Positions 52,616-61,291 of a stretch of 64,000 nt of DNA are shown here, one piece after another (position 1 is the first letter of the stretch; each line of letters opens with the position of its first letter). Both the position numbers and the translations under genes were made by a program. Under the pieces are notes generated by a model that saw only the letters and a program-made list of their open reading frames with translations, was not told the DNA's origin and searched no databases. This DNA comes from an uncultured Flavobacteriales bacterium (GTDB taxonomy: Bacteria > Bacteroidota > Bacteroidia > Flavobacteriales_D > Crocinitomicaceae): contig CAIZQH010000021.1 in the NCBI GenBank assembly GCA_903935095.1, positions 475,765 through 539,764 on the forward strand. Reading direction: 5' to 3'.

Positions 52616-53326
52616 TTAATCTCTACTACCGAAAAGACGAAGTAAGGTTAAAAATAAATTGATGAACGTGATATACAAAGTAAGTCCACCAAACAAGGCC
52701 ATTTTATTGCGTTGTTCGCCATCCAACTCTGCATTGTGAGCCATTTCTTTGAGCATTTGCATTTTGTAAGCGACCAATCCCGTAAAGACGAATACTCCAA
52801 TATAAGTAATCATTTTGTCCATCCCTGAACTATGCATGAACATGTTGATGATACTCGCAATGATGATTCCTCCTAAAGCCATGTACAATAAACTCCCGAA
52901 CTTTGTTAAATCTGTTTTTGTTGTGTATCCTAATACTGCCATGATGCCAAAGGCCCCAGAAGCAGCAAAGAAAGTTAAGGCGATGGACCCCATGGAGTAA
53001 ATCATGAAAATAAAGGATAAACTGAGTCCCATTAAAACAGAATAGACGATAAAAAGCAACAAAATGGTTCTCATCGACATGCGTTCTAATCCCATACTCA
53101 TGGCGAATACCACAATAATTGGGGAGAACATCACCACATAATACAAGGGTGAAACACCTGTTTCGGTTAAAAATAAAGTGCCAATATACGCTGGATTCGT
53201 TCCGACGGTATACGCAATAATACCTGAGATGCTTAAGGCAGCAAACATGTAGGTGTAGACGCTGCGGATAAAATCTCTGGCGATGTCTGAAGATACAGAC
53301 TGTTCCTTGTTTAAGTAATCATTCAT
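52616..53326 (-). CDS. Bax inhibitor-1/YccA-family membrane protein
   Basis: 236 residues with seven membrane helices. Family features include VYTYMFAALSISGIIAYTVG at the N-terminus, GALGIM-like FGIMAVLGYTTKTDLTKFGSLLYMALGGIIIAS and the C-terminal ALFGGLTLYITFINLFLTLLRLFG. Members form calcium-leak or pH-gated channels, or associate with FtsH (YccA); the role here is unknown. Last gene of the mtaB-PTPS-folE operon, 1 bp after folE, before a terminator. Confidence 0.9.
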   Translation of the reverse strand: MNDYLNKEQSVSSDIARDFIRSVYTYMFAALSISGIIAYTVGTNPAYIGTLFLTETGVSPLYYVVMFSPIIVVFAMSMGLERMSMRTILLLFIVYSVLMGLSLSFIFMIYSMGSIALTFFAASGAFGIMAVLGYTTKTDLTKFGSLLYMALGGIIIASIINMFMHSSGMDKMITYIGVFVFTGLVAYKMQMLKEMAHNAELDGEQRNKMALFGGLTLYITFINLFLTLLRLFGSRD

Positions 53327-53327
53327 C

Positions 53328-53897
53328 TTAATGTAGTTTTGCTTGTACTAAATTAATAAATTCTTTGCGTGTAGCATCGTTCTTTAAAAATATTCCAGTA
53401 AAGGCACTTGTTGTTGTAACGGAGTTTTGTTTTTGGACACCCCGCATTTGCATACACATGTGGCAACATTCAATCACGACTGCGACACCTTTCGGCTCTA
53501 ATGTACGTTGAACACAATCTCGAATTTCGATCGTTAAACGTTCTTGCACTTGAAGTCGTCGCGCATAGGCATCTACAACACGAGGGAGTTTACTTAGTCC
53601 GACAATCTTTCCATCTGGTATATAGGCAATGTGCGCTTTTCCGAAGAAGGGGAGCATGTGGTGTTCACACATCGAATATACTTCAATGTCCTTGACGATC
53701 ACCATTTCAGAATACTCCTCATGAAAAATAGCTTGTTGAACGATTTCATCTGGTTTTAAGTCGTAACCATGCGTTAAAAACTTCATGGCTTTCGCTACTC
53801 TTTCTGGTGTTTTTTGAAGTCCTTCTCTAGTTGGATCTTCTCCGATTTGTTCGATTATTGAGCGGTATTGCGCTTCCATTCCTTCGTGATTCATCAT
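53328..53897 (-). CDS. folE: GTP cyclohydrolase I
   Basis: Converts GTP to 7,8-dihydroneopterin triphosphate. 189 residues. [19 protein letters not shown] (about 20-38), the zinc motif [19 protein letters not shown] (about 76-94), [21 protein letters not shown], and the second Cys/His region [15 protein letters not shown] (about 143-157). The N-terminal MM gives two possible starts (53897 or 53894). Followed 1 bp later by BI-1 and preceded by the PTPS/QueD-like gene 27 bp upstream. Confidence 0.95.
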   Translation of the reverse strand: MMNHEGMEAQYRSIIEQIGEDPTREGLQKTPERVAKAMKFLTHGYDLKPDEIVQQAIFHEEYSEMVIVKDIEVYSMCEHHMLPFFGKAHIAYIPDGKIVGLSKLPRVVDAYARRLQVQERLTIEIRDCVQRTLEPKGVAVVIECCHMCMQMRGVQKQNSVTTTSAFTGIFLKNDATRKEFINLVQAKLH

Positions 53898-53924
53898 TGT
53901 TGTTTTAAGTGAAACGAAGCAACC

Positions 53925-54356
53925 TTAAAAAGGTTCTTTCCCACCATAATATTCTACGAAGTTATTTTCCGTTTCAATAAGTTTGATTTTAGCCATCTCA
54001 CCTCCATGTTCCTGAACAAGAGGGGATAGGATATTCCAAATGGCAATTGCCATATTTTCAGTTGAGGCCATCATTCCTTCCAAAAAAGGAACATCTAAAT
54101 TCAGATTTTTGTGGTCTAGTGCTTCGATGATGTGCTCGCGGATCAATACACTAAGTAATTTAAGGTTAATCACAAATCCTGTTTCTGGATGAGGAACTCC
54201 TTTCACTGTAATAAACAATTGAAAGTTGTGTCCATGCCAATTATGGTTCGAACATTTCCCAAACACTTCTTGGTTTTTCTCATCACTCCATTCCGGTCTC
54301 CAAAGTTTGTGCGCCGCATTAAACGTTTCTCTTCGGGTAATGTAAACTGTTTTCAT
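53925..54356 (-). CDS. 6-pyruvoyl/6-carboxy-tetrahydropterin synthase family
   Basis: 143 residues. Catalytic Cys and zinc His: KCSNHNWHGHNFQL (about 34-47), an early AAHKL with the third zinc His, and LDHKNLNLDV (about 81-90). The family uses FolE product. QueD makes 6-carboxy-tetrahydropterin for queuosine; PTPS makes 6-pyruvoyl-tetrahydropterin for biopterin. The Cys-x4-W-H-G-H-N spacing here resembles the PTPS group as much as QueD. Three bases downstream of mtaB and 27 bp before folE. Assignment between the two is open. Confidence 0.85.
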   Translation of the reverse strand: MKTVYITRRETFNAAHKLWRPEWSDEKNQEVFGKCSNHNWHGHNFQLFITVKGVPHPETGFVINLKLLSVLIREHIIEALDHKNLNLDVPFLEGMMASTENMAIAIWNILSPLVQEHGGEMAKIKLIETENNFVEYYGGKEPF

Positions 54357-54359
54357 AGC

Positions 54360-55682
54360 TTATACATTGATTGTTAGTGACACTAGTTCACATTTCATGA
54401 TGCCATCTCGATCCACTTCCAATAGTTTAATGGATTGAAAGGTATTTACTAAATCTGGCTCATACGCGTGCTTCACTTTAATGTAATTTTCCGTGAATCC
54501 ATACATGATTCCTTCATCTTCTTCTTGTTCAAAAAGCACCGTTCGTTCTGAATCTATATTTTCCAAATAAAACTGACGTTTTTTACGGTCAGATAACATA
54601 TGTAATTGTTTGCTTCGTTCTCTTCTTATTTCCATTGGAATAGCTTCACCCAACTTAGGAGCACCCGTATTTGCCCGTTCGGAGTAGGTAAAAACATGCA
54701 AGTAAGAGATGTTTAGGTCCTTCAAGAAATCGATGGTTTCCATGAAATCATCGTCTGTTTCACCTGGGAATCCGACAATCACATCGACGCCGATACATGC
54801 ATCTGGACGAAGTGATTTGATTTGCTGCACACGTTCAGCGTACAACGAGCGTTCGTATTTTCGACGCATGACGCGAAGGATTCTATCGCTACCAGATTGC
54901 AGTGGAACATGAAAATGAGGAACAAAGCGTTTTGAATCGGATAAACAAAAATCAATGATTTCGTTACTTAATAAATTGGGTTCTATGGAGGAAATTCGGA
55001 AACGATCGATTCCTTGTACTTCATCCAAAGATTGGATTAATTGAAAAAAGTTTTCACCTTCTCCTTGTCCAAAATCACCAATATTTACGCCCGTTAGCAC
55101 CACTTCTTTGATTTTCGTCGCGGCAATTTTTTCTGCTTCCAAAACCGTTTCAGCAATGGTGGCATTTCGACTTTTGCCACGAGCAAGTGGAATCGTACAG
55201 AAGGTGCAAAAATAGTCGCAGCCATCTTGAACTTTTAAAAAGGAACGTGTGCGATCGCCAAAGGAATAGGATGGAACAAACTCTTTGGTTTCTTTGATGT
55301 TATCGAAGGAAACGATTGTTTCTTCTGTGTTTTGATCGATTTTATCTAGGTGTTCTAGGATGTTAAATTTTTCATTCGCACCCAAAACCATGTTCACACC
55401 ATTGATTTGTGCGATTTCAGTCGGTTTCAATTGTGCGTAACATCCAACAATGACCACAAAAGAATCTGGATTAATTTTTTTTGCGCGTTTGACTAACTGC
55501 TTACATTTCTTGTCTGCATTTTCAGTAACAGAGCACGTATTGATGACGTAAACATCGGGATGTTCTTCGAATCCAACCTTCGCAAAACCAGCATCCTCAA
55601 ACAATCTGGAAATCGTTGAGGTCTCGGAGAAATTTAATTTGCATCCAAGTGTGTAAAAAGCGACTTTTTTGAATTGATTCAT
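54360..55682 (-). CDS. mtaB: tRNA t6A37 C2-methylthiotransferase
   Basis: Radical-SAM enzyme adding a methylthio group to t6A37, forming ms2t6A. 440 residues from ATG 55682 (MNQFKKVAFYTLGCKLN). Methylthiotransferase cluster cysteines in YTLGCKLNFSE, NTCSVTENAD and VGCYAQL; the radical SAM CxxxCxxC is CDYFCTFC (about 150-157); C-terminal TRAM region (about 370-440). MtaB is favoured over MiaB/RimO by KVQDGCDYFCTFCTIPLARG. A TAACTTTG box (plus strand CAAAGTTA 55691-55698) lies eight bases upstream of this ATG and overlaps the alternative start. Confidence 0.93.
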   Translation of the reverse strand: MNQFKKVAFYTLGCKLNFSETSTISRLFEDAGFAKVGFEEHPDVYVINTCSVTENADKKCKQLVKRAKKINPDSFVVIVGCYAQLKPTEIAQINGVNMVLGANEKFNILEHLDKIDQNTEETIVSFDNIKETKEFVPSYSFGDRTRSFLKVQDGCDYFCTFCTIPLARGKSRNATIAETVLEAEKIAATKIKEVVLTGVNIGDFGQGEGENFFQLIQSLDEVQGIDRFRISSIEPNLLSNEIIDFCLSDSKRFVPHFHVPLQSGSDRILRVMRRKYERSLYAERVQQIKSLRPDACIGVDVIVGFPGETDDDFMETIDFLKDLNISYLHVFTYSERANTGAPKLGEAIPMEIRRERSKQLHMLSDRKKRQFYLENIDSERTVLFEQEEDEGIMYGFTENYIKVKHAYEPDLVNTFQSIKLLEVDRDGIMKCELVSLTINV

Positions 55683-55690
55683 GGCGAACA

Positions 55691-55698
55691 CAAAGTTA
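55691..55698 (-). promoter_or_regulatory. TAACTTTG -7 box of mtaB
   Basis: Plus strand CAAAGTTA at 55691-55698, eight bases before ATG 55682. Confidence 0.45.
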
Positions 55699-55786
55699 AG
55701 GACTTATTTTGTGAAAGGAAACCTTCTAAACACGCATTCCATCCTCGATTTGTTATTTCTATGCAAGGACACGTTTGTTTAATTGC

Positions 55787-55794
55787 TAATTTTG
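55787..55794 (+). promoter_or_regulatory. TAATTTTG -7 box of lhgO
   Basis: TAATTTTG at 55787-55794 lies 15 nt before ATG 55810 and argues against the longer frame opening at 55783. Confidence 0.45.
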
Positions 55795-55809
55795 TTGAAA
55801 ATAAAGAGA

Positions 55810-57021
55810 ATGAAATTCGATATAGCAGTGATTGGTGGCGGTATTGTGGGCGCGGCAACGTTTTATAAGTTGCAAATGAAGTACCCAGATTTAAAAATTG
55901 CACTTTTTGAAAAAGAAGCACTGTTAGCAGATCATCAAACTGGACATAATTCAGGAGTCATTCATTCTGGACTTTACTATAAGCCGGGGTCTTTGAAAGC
56001 ACGAAATTGCATTCAAGGTCGACACGAATTGGTTGCCTTTGCAAAAGAATACGGAATCGATCACGATGTGTGCGGAAAAGTGGTAGTGGCGACAGATGCT
56101 AGTGAAATTCCAAACATGGAACGCATTTTCAAAACAGGACTAGAGAATAAAATAGAAGGGATCGAAATGATTAACGCGGATCAAGTGAGAGATATTGAAC
56201 CGCATGTGAAATCCATTGGTGGAATATGGGTTCCTGTTACTGGGATTATAGATTTTCGCGGTGCGACAGAGAAAATGGTTGAAATTGCATTGGCAAAACA
56301 AGGTGAAAGCAAATTATTCTTGGGGACAGAAGTGATTTCCATTGACAAAGGAGAAGAAAGTTCAAGCTTACATACCTCAAAAGGAACATTCGAAGCAGAG
56401 TACTTGGTATTCTGTGCTGGACTTCAAGCAGACCGTCTAGCGAAAAAAGATGGCGTGAAGCTAAAAGAAAAAGTTGTGGGTTTCCGTGGAGATTATTATG
56501 AATTAACGCCAGAAGCCAAACACAAAGTAAAAAACTTAATTTATCCGGTTCCAAATCCAGATTTTCCCTTCTTGGGAGTTCATTTTACACGAATGACCAA
56601 TGGTGAAGTTGAATGTGGTCCGAATGCTGTTTTTACATTTAAGCGCGAGGGATATGGTAAAACGGATTTCTCCTTAAGAGATACAGTGGATGCCTTGACC
56701 TATGGTGGGACATGGAAATTGTTCTTCAATAACATGAGTTTTGGTATCAATGAATACCGCCGTGCATTTTCTAAGAAATTATTTTTGAAAACCTTGCAGC
56801 GCATGATTCCAGATTTAACCATGGATGATATTCATCCTGGAAGATCAGGAGTTCGTGCTTTATTATTGGCAGAGGATGGGGATACGCGTGACGATTTCAA
56901 AATTGAATACCATGGGAAATCTATCCACGTATTAAATGCACCTTCACCTGCAGCAACGGCTTCGCTTGCGATCGGACAATACATTGCCGATGAAGCAGAA
57001 AAACAATTTAACTTGAAATAG
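55810..57021 (+). CDS. lhgO: L-2-hydroxyglutarate oxidase/dehydrogenase
   Basis: 403 residues, FAD-dependent. The N-terminal Rossmann motif is VIGGGIVGAATFY (about 6-18), followed by HNSGVIHSGLYYKPGSLKARNC (about 46-67), diagnostic of LhgO, and the C-terminal HPGRSGVRALLLA. It oxidises L-2-hydroxyglutarate to 2-oxoglutarate, removing a side product of central metabolism. ATG 55810 is 15 nt after a TAATTTTG box. Faces the exported-protein gene with 10 bp between stops. Confidence 0.92.
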   Translation: MKFDIAVIGGGIVGAATFYKLQMKYPDLKIALFEKEALLADHQTGHNSGVIHSGLYYKPGSLKARNCIQGRHELVAFAKEYGIDHDVCGKVVVATDASEIPNMERIFKTGLENKIEGIEMINADQVRDIEPHVKSIGGIWVPVTGIIDFRGATEKMVEIALAKQGESKLFLGTEVISIDKGEESSSLHTSKGTFEAEYLVFCAGLQADRLAKKDGVKLKEKVVGFRGDYYELTPEAKHKVKNLIYPVPNPDFPFLGVHFTRMTNGEVECGPNAVFTFKREGYGKTDFSLRDTVDALTYGGTWKLFFNNMSFGINEYRRAFSKKLFLKTLQRMIPDLTMDDIHPGRSGVRALLLAEDGDTRDDFKIEYHGKSIHVLNAPSPAATASLAIGQYIADEAEKQFNLK

Positions 57022-57031
57022 TCCTCCGGAC

Positions 57032-57649
57032 TTATTGCCTGGTTAACTTTCCTTCTTTCCAATCTTGGATTAATTTCGCCCAAGAATATGGATTCAATAA
57101 ATTGTTCACTGGAAGTTGTCCGTTCGTGTAAAGACGCGTATTTCTCATGTTGTAGGAGTTCCCAGACGCTAAAGACGCATCAGATTCTAATCTTGCTGCA
57201 ACAAAAGCGAGTGATTCACCAGATAATTCCTTTTGAGCACGACGAACATCATCTTCGTAAGGAGTCATGTTCACAAAGTAATCCGCAAATTGCGAACGAG
57301 TTGGCCAAGGATGTACAACGATAGTCGGAAGAACCAATGTATCACGCACCAACATGTGAATAATGCTGTAACGATTATCATTTAAGGAATCAGGGACAAT
57401 GTATGGAGAGGTTTGGAATCCTTCTCTAGAGAAGAAAACCGTATCACCAGGTTGTGTGACCAAGGTGAAAAAACCATAGAAATCAGAAACAACGCCTTTT
57501 TTTAAGGAGCGATTATAGGCTGTAGAATAAGGAAGTGGAATCGCTTCCTCGGTAACAATCACCCCAGACAATTGTATTAATTGCTTATTTTTTTGTCCAT
57601 ATGAAGGAAAGCTTAGTGCGAGAATAAACAGATAAAATAAAGTCTTCAT
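57032..57649 (-). CDS. Exported protein with carboxypeptidase-like regulatory domain
   Basis: 205 residues. Signal peptide (MKTLFYLFILALSFPSYGQ). Residues about 25-110 are a CarboxypepD-regulatory-like beta-sandwich (LSGVIVTEEAIPLPYSTAYNRS, VVSDFYGFFTLVTQPGDTVFFSREGF, IVPDS). The remaining part is helical with FADYFVNMTPYEDDVRRAQKEL and NNLLNPYSWAKLIQDWKEGKL. No TonB barrel follows, so it is not a receptor. Function unknown, probably periplasmic or surface. Confidence 0.78.
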   Translation of the reverse strand: MKTLFYLFILALSFPSYGQKNKQLIQLSGVIVTEEAIPLPYSTAYNRSLKKGVVSDFYGFFTLVTQPGDTVFFSREGFQTSPYIVPDSLNDNRYSIIHMLVRDTLVLPTIVVHPWPTRSQFADYFVNMTPYEDDVRRAQKELSGESLAFVAARLESDASLASGNSYNMRNTRLYTNGQLPVNNLLNPYSWAKLIQDWKEGKLTRQ

Positions 57650-57757
57650 TGGCGTATTTTGTATACAAGGTTAAGTAAAATGCGTCAAATGCCCATTTAT
57701 TAGGAATTATTTAACATTTGACAGCTCCTAAAACGAATAACCTGCCAATTTATTACT

Positions 57758-57765
57758 AAATTTGC
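57758..57765 (+). promoter_or_regulatory. TAAATTTG -7 box of guaB
   Basis: TAAATTTG at 57758-57765, 27 nt before the ATG at 57793. Confidence 0.55.
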
Positions 57766-57792
57766 AAGAATTTATTACAAAAATAAGTTCAC

Positions 57793-59265
57793 ATGTCTCT
57801 TGATAATCTACAACAAATTTCTGAAGGTTTAACCTACGATGACGTTCTGTTAGCACCTGCTTATTCAGAAGTTTTACCTCGTGAAGTTTCCCTAAAAAGT
57901 AAATTCTCTCGTAACATTACGGTGAATACACCCATTGTTTCAGCGGCTATGGACACCGTTACGGAGTCCGAATTGGCAATTGCGATCGCTCAACAAGGTG
58001 GAATAGGTGTTGTTCATAAGAACATGACCATCGAACAGCAAGCCATGCAAGTGCGCAAAGTAAAACGTTCGGAAAGTGGAATGATTATCGATCCAATTAC
58101 CTTATTGGAAAATGCTTTGGTGCAAGACGCGCTTCAATTGATGAAGGAAAATAGCATTGGTGGAATCCCTGTTGTGAATAAAGACAAAGTGTTAAAAGGA
58201 ATCTTAACAAACCGCGATTTGCGTTTTGAAAAAAACATGTTACGTCCCGTAACAGAAATCATGACTTCGGAAAACATTATAACAACAGGTGAGACGACAG
58301 ATTTAACCACGGCAGAAGTCATTTTACAACAAAATAGAATTGAAAAGTTACCCGTTGTTGATGAGCATAATCGCTTAATCGGTTTAATTACCTACCGAGA
58401 TATTATCAAAGTAAAGGAACATCCCTATTCGTGTAAAGATTCGCTGGGTAGATTACGTGTTGCAGCAGCAGTTGGTGTGACAAATGATACGATGGAAAGA
58501 GTAACGGCATTGGTTGAGGCAGGTGTTGATGCAATTGTGATTGATACGGCACATGGACACACAAAAGGTGTAGTGGAACAATTGAAAAGTGTGAAAGCAA
58601 AATTTCCACAGTTAGAAGTCGTTGTGGGTAATATTGCCACAGCGGAAGCAGCAAAATACTTAGTAGAAGCAGGAGCAGATGCTGTGAAAGTAGGAATCGG
58701 TCCTGGTTCTATCTGTACAACTCGCGTAATTGCAGGTGTCGGAGTTCCGCAGTTAACAGCTGTCAATGAGGTAGCAAAAGCGATTGCAGGTTCGGGTGTT
58801 CCCGTTATCGCGGATGGTGGAATTCGTTATACGGGAGACATTGTCAAAGCCATTGCAGCTGGAGCAGATATCGTGATGTTAGGTTCGATGTTTGCCGGAG
58901 TAGAGGAGTCACCAGGCGAAACAATCATCTTCGAAGGAAGGAAATTCAAATCTTATCGCGGAATGGGTTCCATCGAAGCGATGCAAAAAGGATCAAAAGA
59001 TCGATACTTCCAAGATGCTGAGGACGACATAAAAAAATTAGTTCCTGAAGGTATTTCCGGACGCGTTCCATACCGTGGAAAATTAATCGAAGTGATGTTT
59101 CAGATTATTGGTGGCTTGCGTGCTGGAATGGGATATTGTGGTGCTCCAACCATTTCAAAGTTACAAGGAGCACGGTTCGTTCGTATTACATCCGCAGGGG
59201 TGCGTGAATCTCACCCGCATGATGTAACCATCACACGAGAAGCGCCTAATTATAGTATCAAATAA
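57793..59265 (+). CDS. guaB: Inosine-5'-monophosphate dehydrogenase
   Basis: Oxidises IMP to XMP with NAD+, the committed step to guanine nucleotides. 490 residues. N-terminal [16 protein letters not shown], two CBS motifs inserted at about 95-210 ([36 protein letters not shown]), then the catalytic loop [13 protein letters not shown] (Cys at about 304), [14 protein letters not shown], and the flap with [10 protein letters not shown]. Standard full-length IMPDH. Confidence 0.97.
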   Translation: MSLDNLQQISEGLTYDDVLLAPAYSEVLPREVSLKSKFSRNITVNTPIVSAAMDTVTESELAIAIAQQGGIGVVHKNMTIEQQAMQVRKVKRSESGMIIDPITLLENALVQDALQLMKENSIGGIPVVNKDKVLKGILTNRDLRFEKNMLRPVTEIMTSENIITTGETTDLTTAEVILQQNRIEKLPVVDEHNRLIGLITYRDIIKVKEHPYSCKDSLGRLRVAAAVGVTNDTMERVTALVEAGVDAIVIDTAHGHTKGVVEQLKSVKAKFPQLEVVVGNIATAEAAKYLVEAGADAVKVGIGPGSICTTRVIAGVGVPQLTAVNEVAKAIAGSGVPVIADGGIRYTGDIVKAIAAGADIVMLGSMFAGVEESPGETIIFEGRKFKSYRGMGSIEAMQKGSKDRYFQDAEDDIKKLVPEGISGRVPYRGKLIEVMFQIIGGLRAGMGYCGAPTISKLQGARFVRITSAGVRESHPHDVTITREAPNYSIK

Positions 59266-59320
59266 AAATGCGATTTTTACGTTCGCAAAAAGTAATTGAA
59301 TTAAAAAAAATAAATAAGTA

Positions 59321-61288
59321 ATGATGAAAAAAATTATCGTTTTATTGTTGATCATCACGGGAGTTCAAAGCACCTTCGCTCAAAAAGACGCTGTGATTAT
59401 GGAAATCGATGGAAAACCTGTTACCAAAAGTGAGTTTCTACAGATTTACTTGAAAAACAACCCTAATCCAAAGTTTGACAAAGCATCCTTAGATGAGTAC
59501 GTGGAGATGTTCACTAAGTTTAAATTGAAAGTAGCAGAAGCAGAAAAATTGGGGTATGACACCATTCCAAAGTTGAAAAAAGAACTGGATGGATACCGCA
59601 AACAATTGGCATTGCCGTATTTAATTGATTCTATGGAGAACCAAGCAATGGTTGCTCAAGCGTATGATCGAATTCAAAATGAAGTGCGTGCCTCGCACAT
59701 CCTCATTCGCGTGGATGCAAATGCAAGTCCCAAAGATACCTTAATAGCCTACAACAGAATAATGTCTTTGAAAGCGCGGATTGAAAAAGGAGAGGATTTT
59801 GCTGCGGTAGCGAAAATGAAAAATGGCTCTGAAGATCCATCTGCAGCTTCAAATGGCGGGGACTTAGGATTCTTTACCGCTTTTCAAATGGTTTATCCAT
59901 TTGAAGAAAAGGCATTCACCACGCAAATCGGACAGGTTTCTGATCCATTTCGCACGCGTTATGGTTACCACATCGTGAAGGTCACCGATAAACGTCCATC
60001 CCGAGGCACCATTAAAGTTGCACACATCATGGTATCAACAGGTAAGGATGCAACCAATGAAGCAAAGGTGAATGCCGAGAAAAAAATCAATGAAATTTAC
60101 GACAAACTTAATGCAGGTGAAAAGTGGGAAACCTTGGTTTCACTTCATTCCGATGATGCGAATTCCGTGAAAAAAAATGGTGAATTACCTGCTTTTGGTT
60201 CTGGAACGACTCAACGTATGGTGCCGGCTTTTGAAGATGCAGCGTTTGATTTGAAAGAAGTAGGACAAATAAGCAAGCCTGTAAAAACAGATTTTGGTTA
60301 CCATATCATCAAATTGCTTGAATGGAAAGAGGTTTCTTCTTTCCAAAGCATGAAAAAGGAATTGCAAACGAAAGTGAATAAGGACGAGCGTTCGAAAAAA
60401 ACACAAGATGCATTTGTTTCCAAATTGAAAGCGAATTATCATTATTCATACAAAGGAGATAAAAACTTGAAATGGTTTAATGAGCATTTAGACTCAACCT
60501 ATTACCAGGGAAAATGGAGCGCTGATGGTCAATTGAAATCTAATAAAGTGATGTTTGAGTTAAATGGTGTAACCGCTGATTTCACGCAAAAAGAGTTTGC
60601 TCGATATTTAGAAAAAAATTACCGAGGCATTAAACGCGAGGATAATAAGGAAGTGGTTACGAAACAATACAAAAGCTGGGAAAAAGCAGCCATCTTGCAA
60701 TACGAGGAGTCGATTTTACCTACAAAATATCCTGAATACAGAGCTTTATTAAAGGAATACCACGATGGCATTATCTTGTACGAAATCATGCAGGATCGCG
60801 TTTGGAATAAAGCAGTGAAGGACACTGCAGGATTACGCGCATATTTCACCGCTAATCAGTCAAAATATACCTGGCAAAAGAGATTAGATGCAACGGTTTA
60901 CGAATGTTTAAATAAGGACATCGCGAAATCGGTGAGTGGAATGTTGAAAAACGATACCATCAATTCAAAACATGTACTAGAAGTCATTAACAAGGACTCC
61001 GAATTGAATTTGAAGGTGAAGATGAATAAATTTGATATTGCGCAAACACCATACTTGGCTAATCAAAATTTCTCAAAAGGAGTGAATGCAGCATTCGAAT
61101 TTGAAGGCAAGTATTATGTCGTTAAAGTGGCAGCAGTTCTTGAGCCTGGAATGAAGGAATTTAGTGAGGCGAAGGGAATGGCAACGTCAGATTACCAAAA
61201 TTACCTCGAAGCTTCGTGGTTGGAGTCTTTGAAGAATACGCATACCGTGAAGGTAAACCAAGATGTGCTTTATCAAATCGGAAACTAA
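59321..61288 (+). CDS. Periplasmic parvulin-type peptidyl-prolyl isomerase, two rotamase domains
   Basis: 655 residues. Signal peptide (MMKKIIVLLLIITGVQSTFAQ). N-terminal SurA-like helical region, two PpiC parvulin domains (about 125-225 with RASHILIRVDANAS and GDLGFFTAFQMVYPFEEKAF; about 230-335 with KVAHIMVSTGKD and PAFEDAAFDLKEVGQISKPVKTDFGYHIIKLL), and a long C-terminal region (about 350-655). Likely an outer-membrane protein chaperone-isomerase like SurA or PpiD. First of a pair with a shorter relative (3-bp gap). Confidence 0.9.
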   Translation: MMKKIIVLLLIITGVQSTFAQKDAVIMEIDGKPVTKSEFLQIYLKNNPNPKFDKASLDEYVEMFTKFKLKVAEAEKLGYDTIPKLKKELDGYRKQLALPYLIDSMENQAMVAQAYDRIQNEVRASHILIRVDANASPKDTLIAYNRIMSLKARIEKGEDFAAVAKMKNGSEDPSAASNGGDLGFFTAFQMVYPFEEKAFTTQIGQVSDPFRTRYGYHIVKVTDKRPSRGTIKVAHIMVSTGKDATNEAKVNAEKKINEIYDKLNAGEKWETLVSLHSDDANSVKKNGELPAFGSGTTQRMVPAFEDAAFDLKEVGQISKPVKTDFGYHIIKLLEWKEVSSFQSMKKELQTKVNKDERSKKTQDAFVSKLKANYHYSYKGDKNLKWFNEHLDSTYYQGKWSADGQLKSNKVMFELNGVTADFTQKEFARYLEKNYRGIKREDNKEVVTKQYKSWEKAAILQYEESILPTKYPEYRALLKEYHDGIILYEIMQDRVWNKAVKDTAGLRAYFTANQSKYTWQKRLDATVYECLNKDIAKSVSGMLKNDTINSKHVLEVINKDSELNLKVKMNKFDIAQTPYLANQNFSKGVNAAFEFEGKYYVVKVAAVLEPGMKEFSEAKGMATSDYQNYLEASWLESLKNTHTVKVNQDVLYQIGN

Positions 61289-61291
61289 CCA

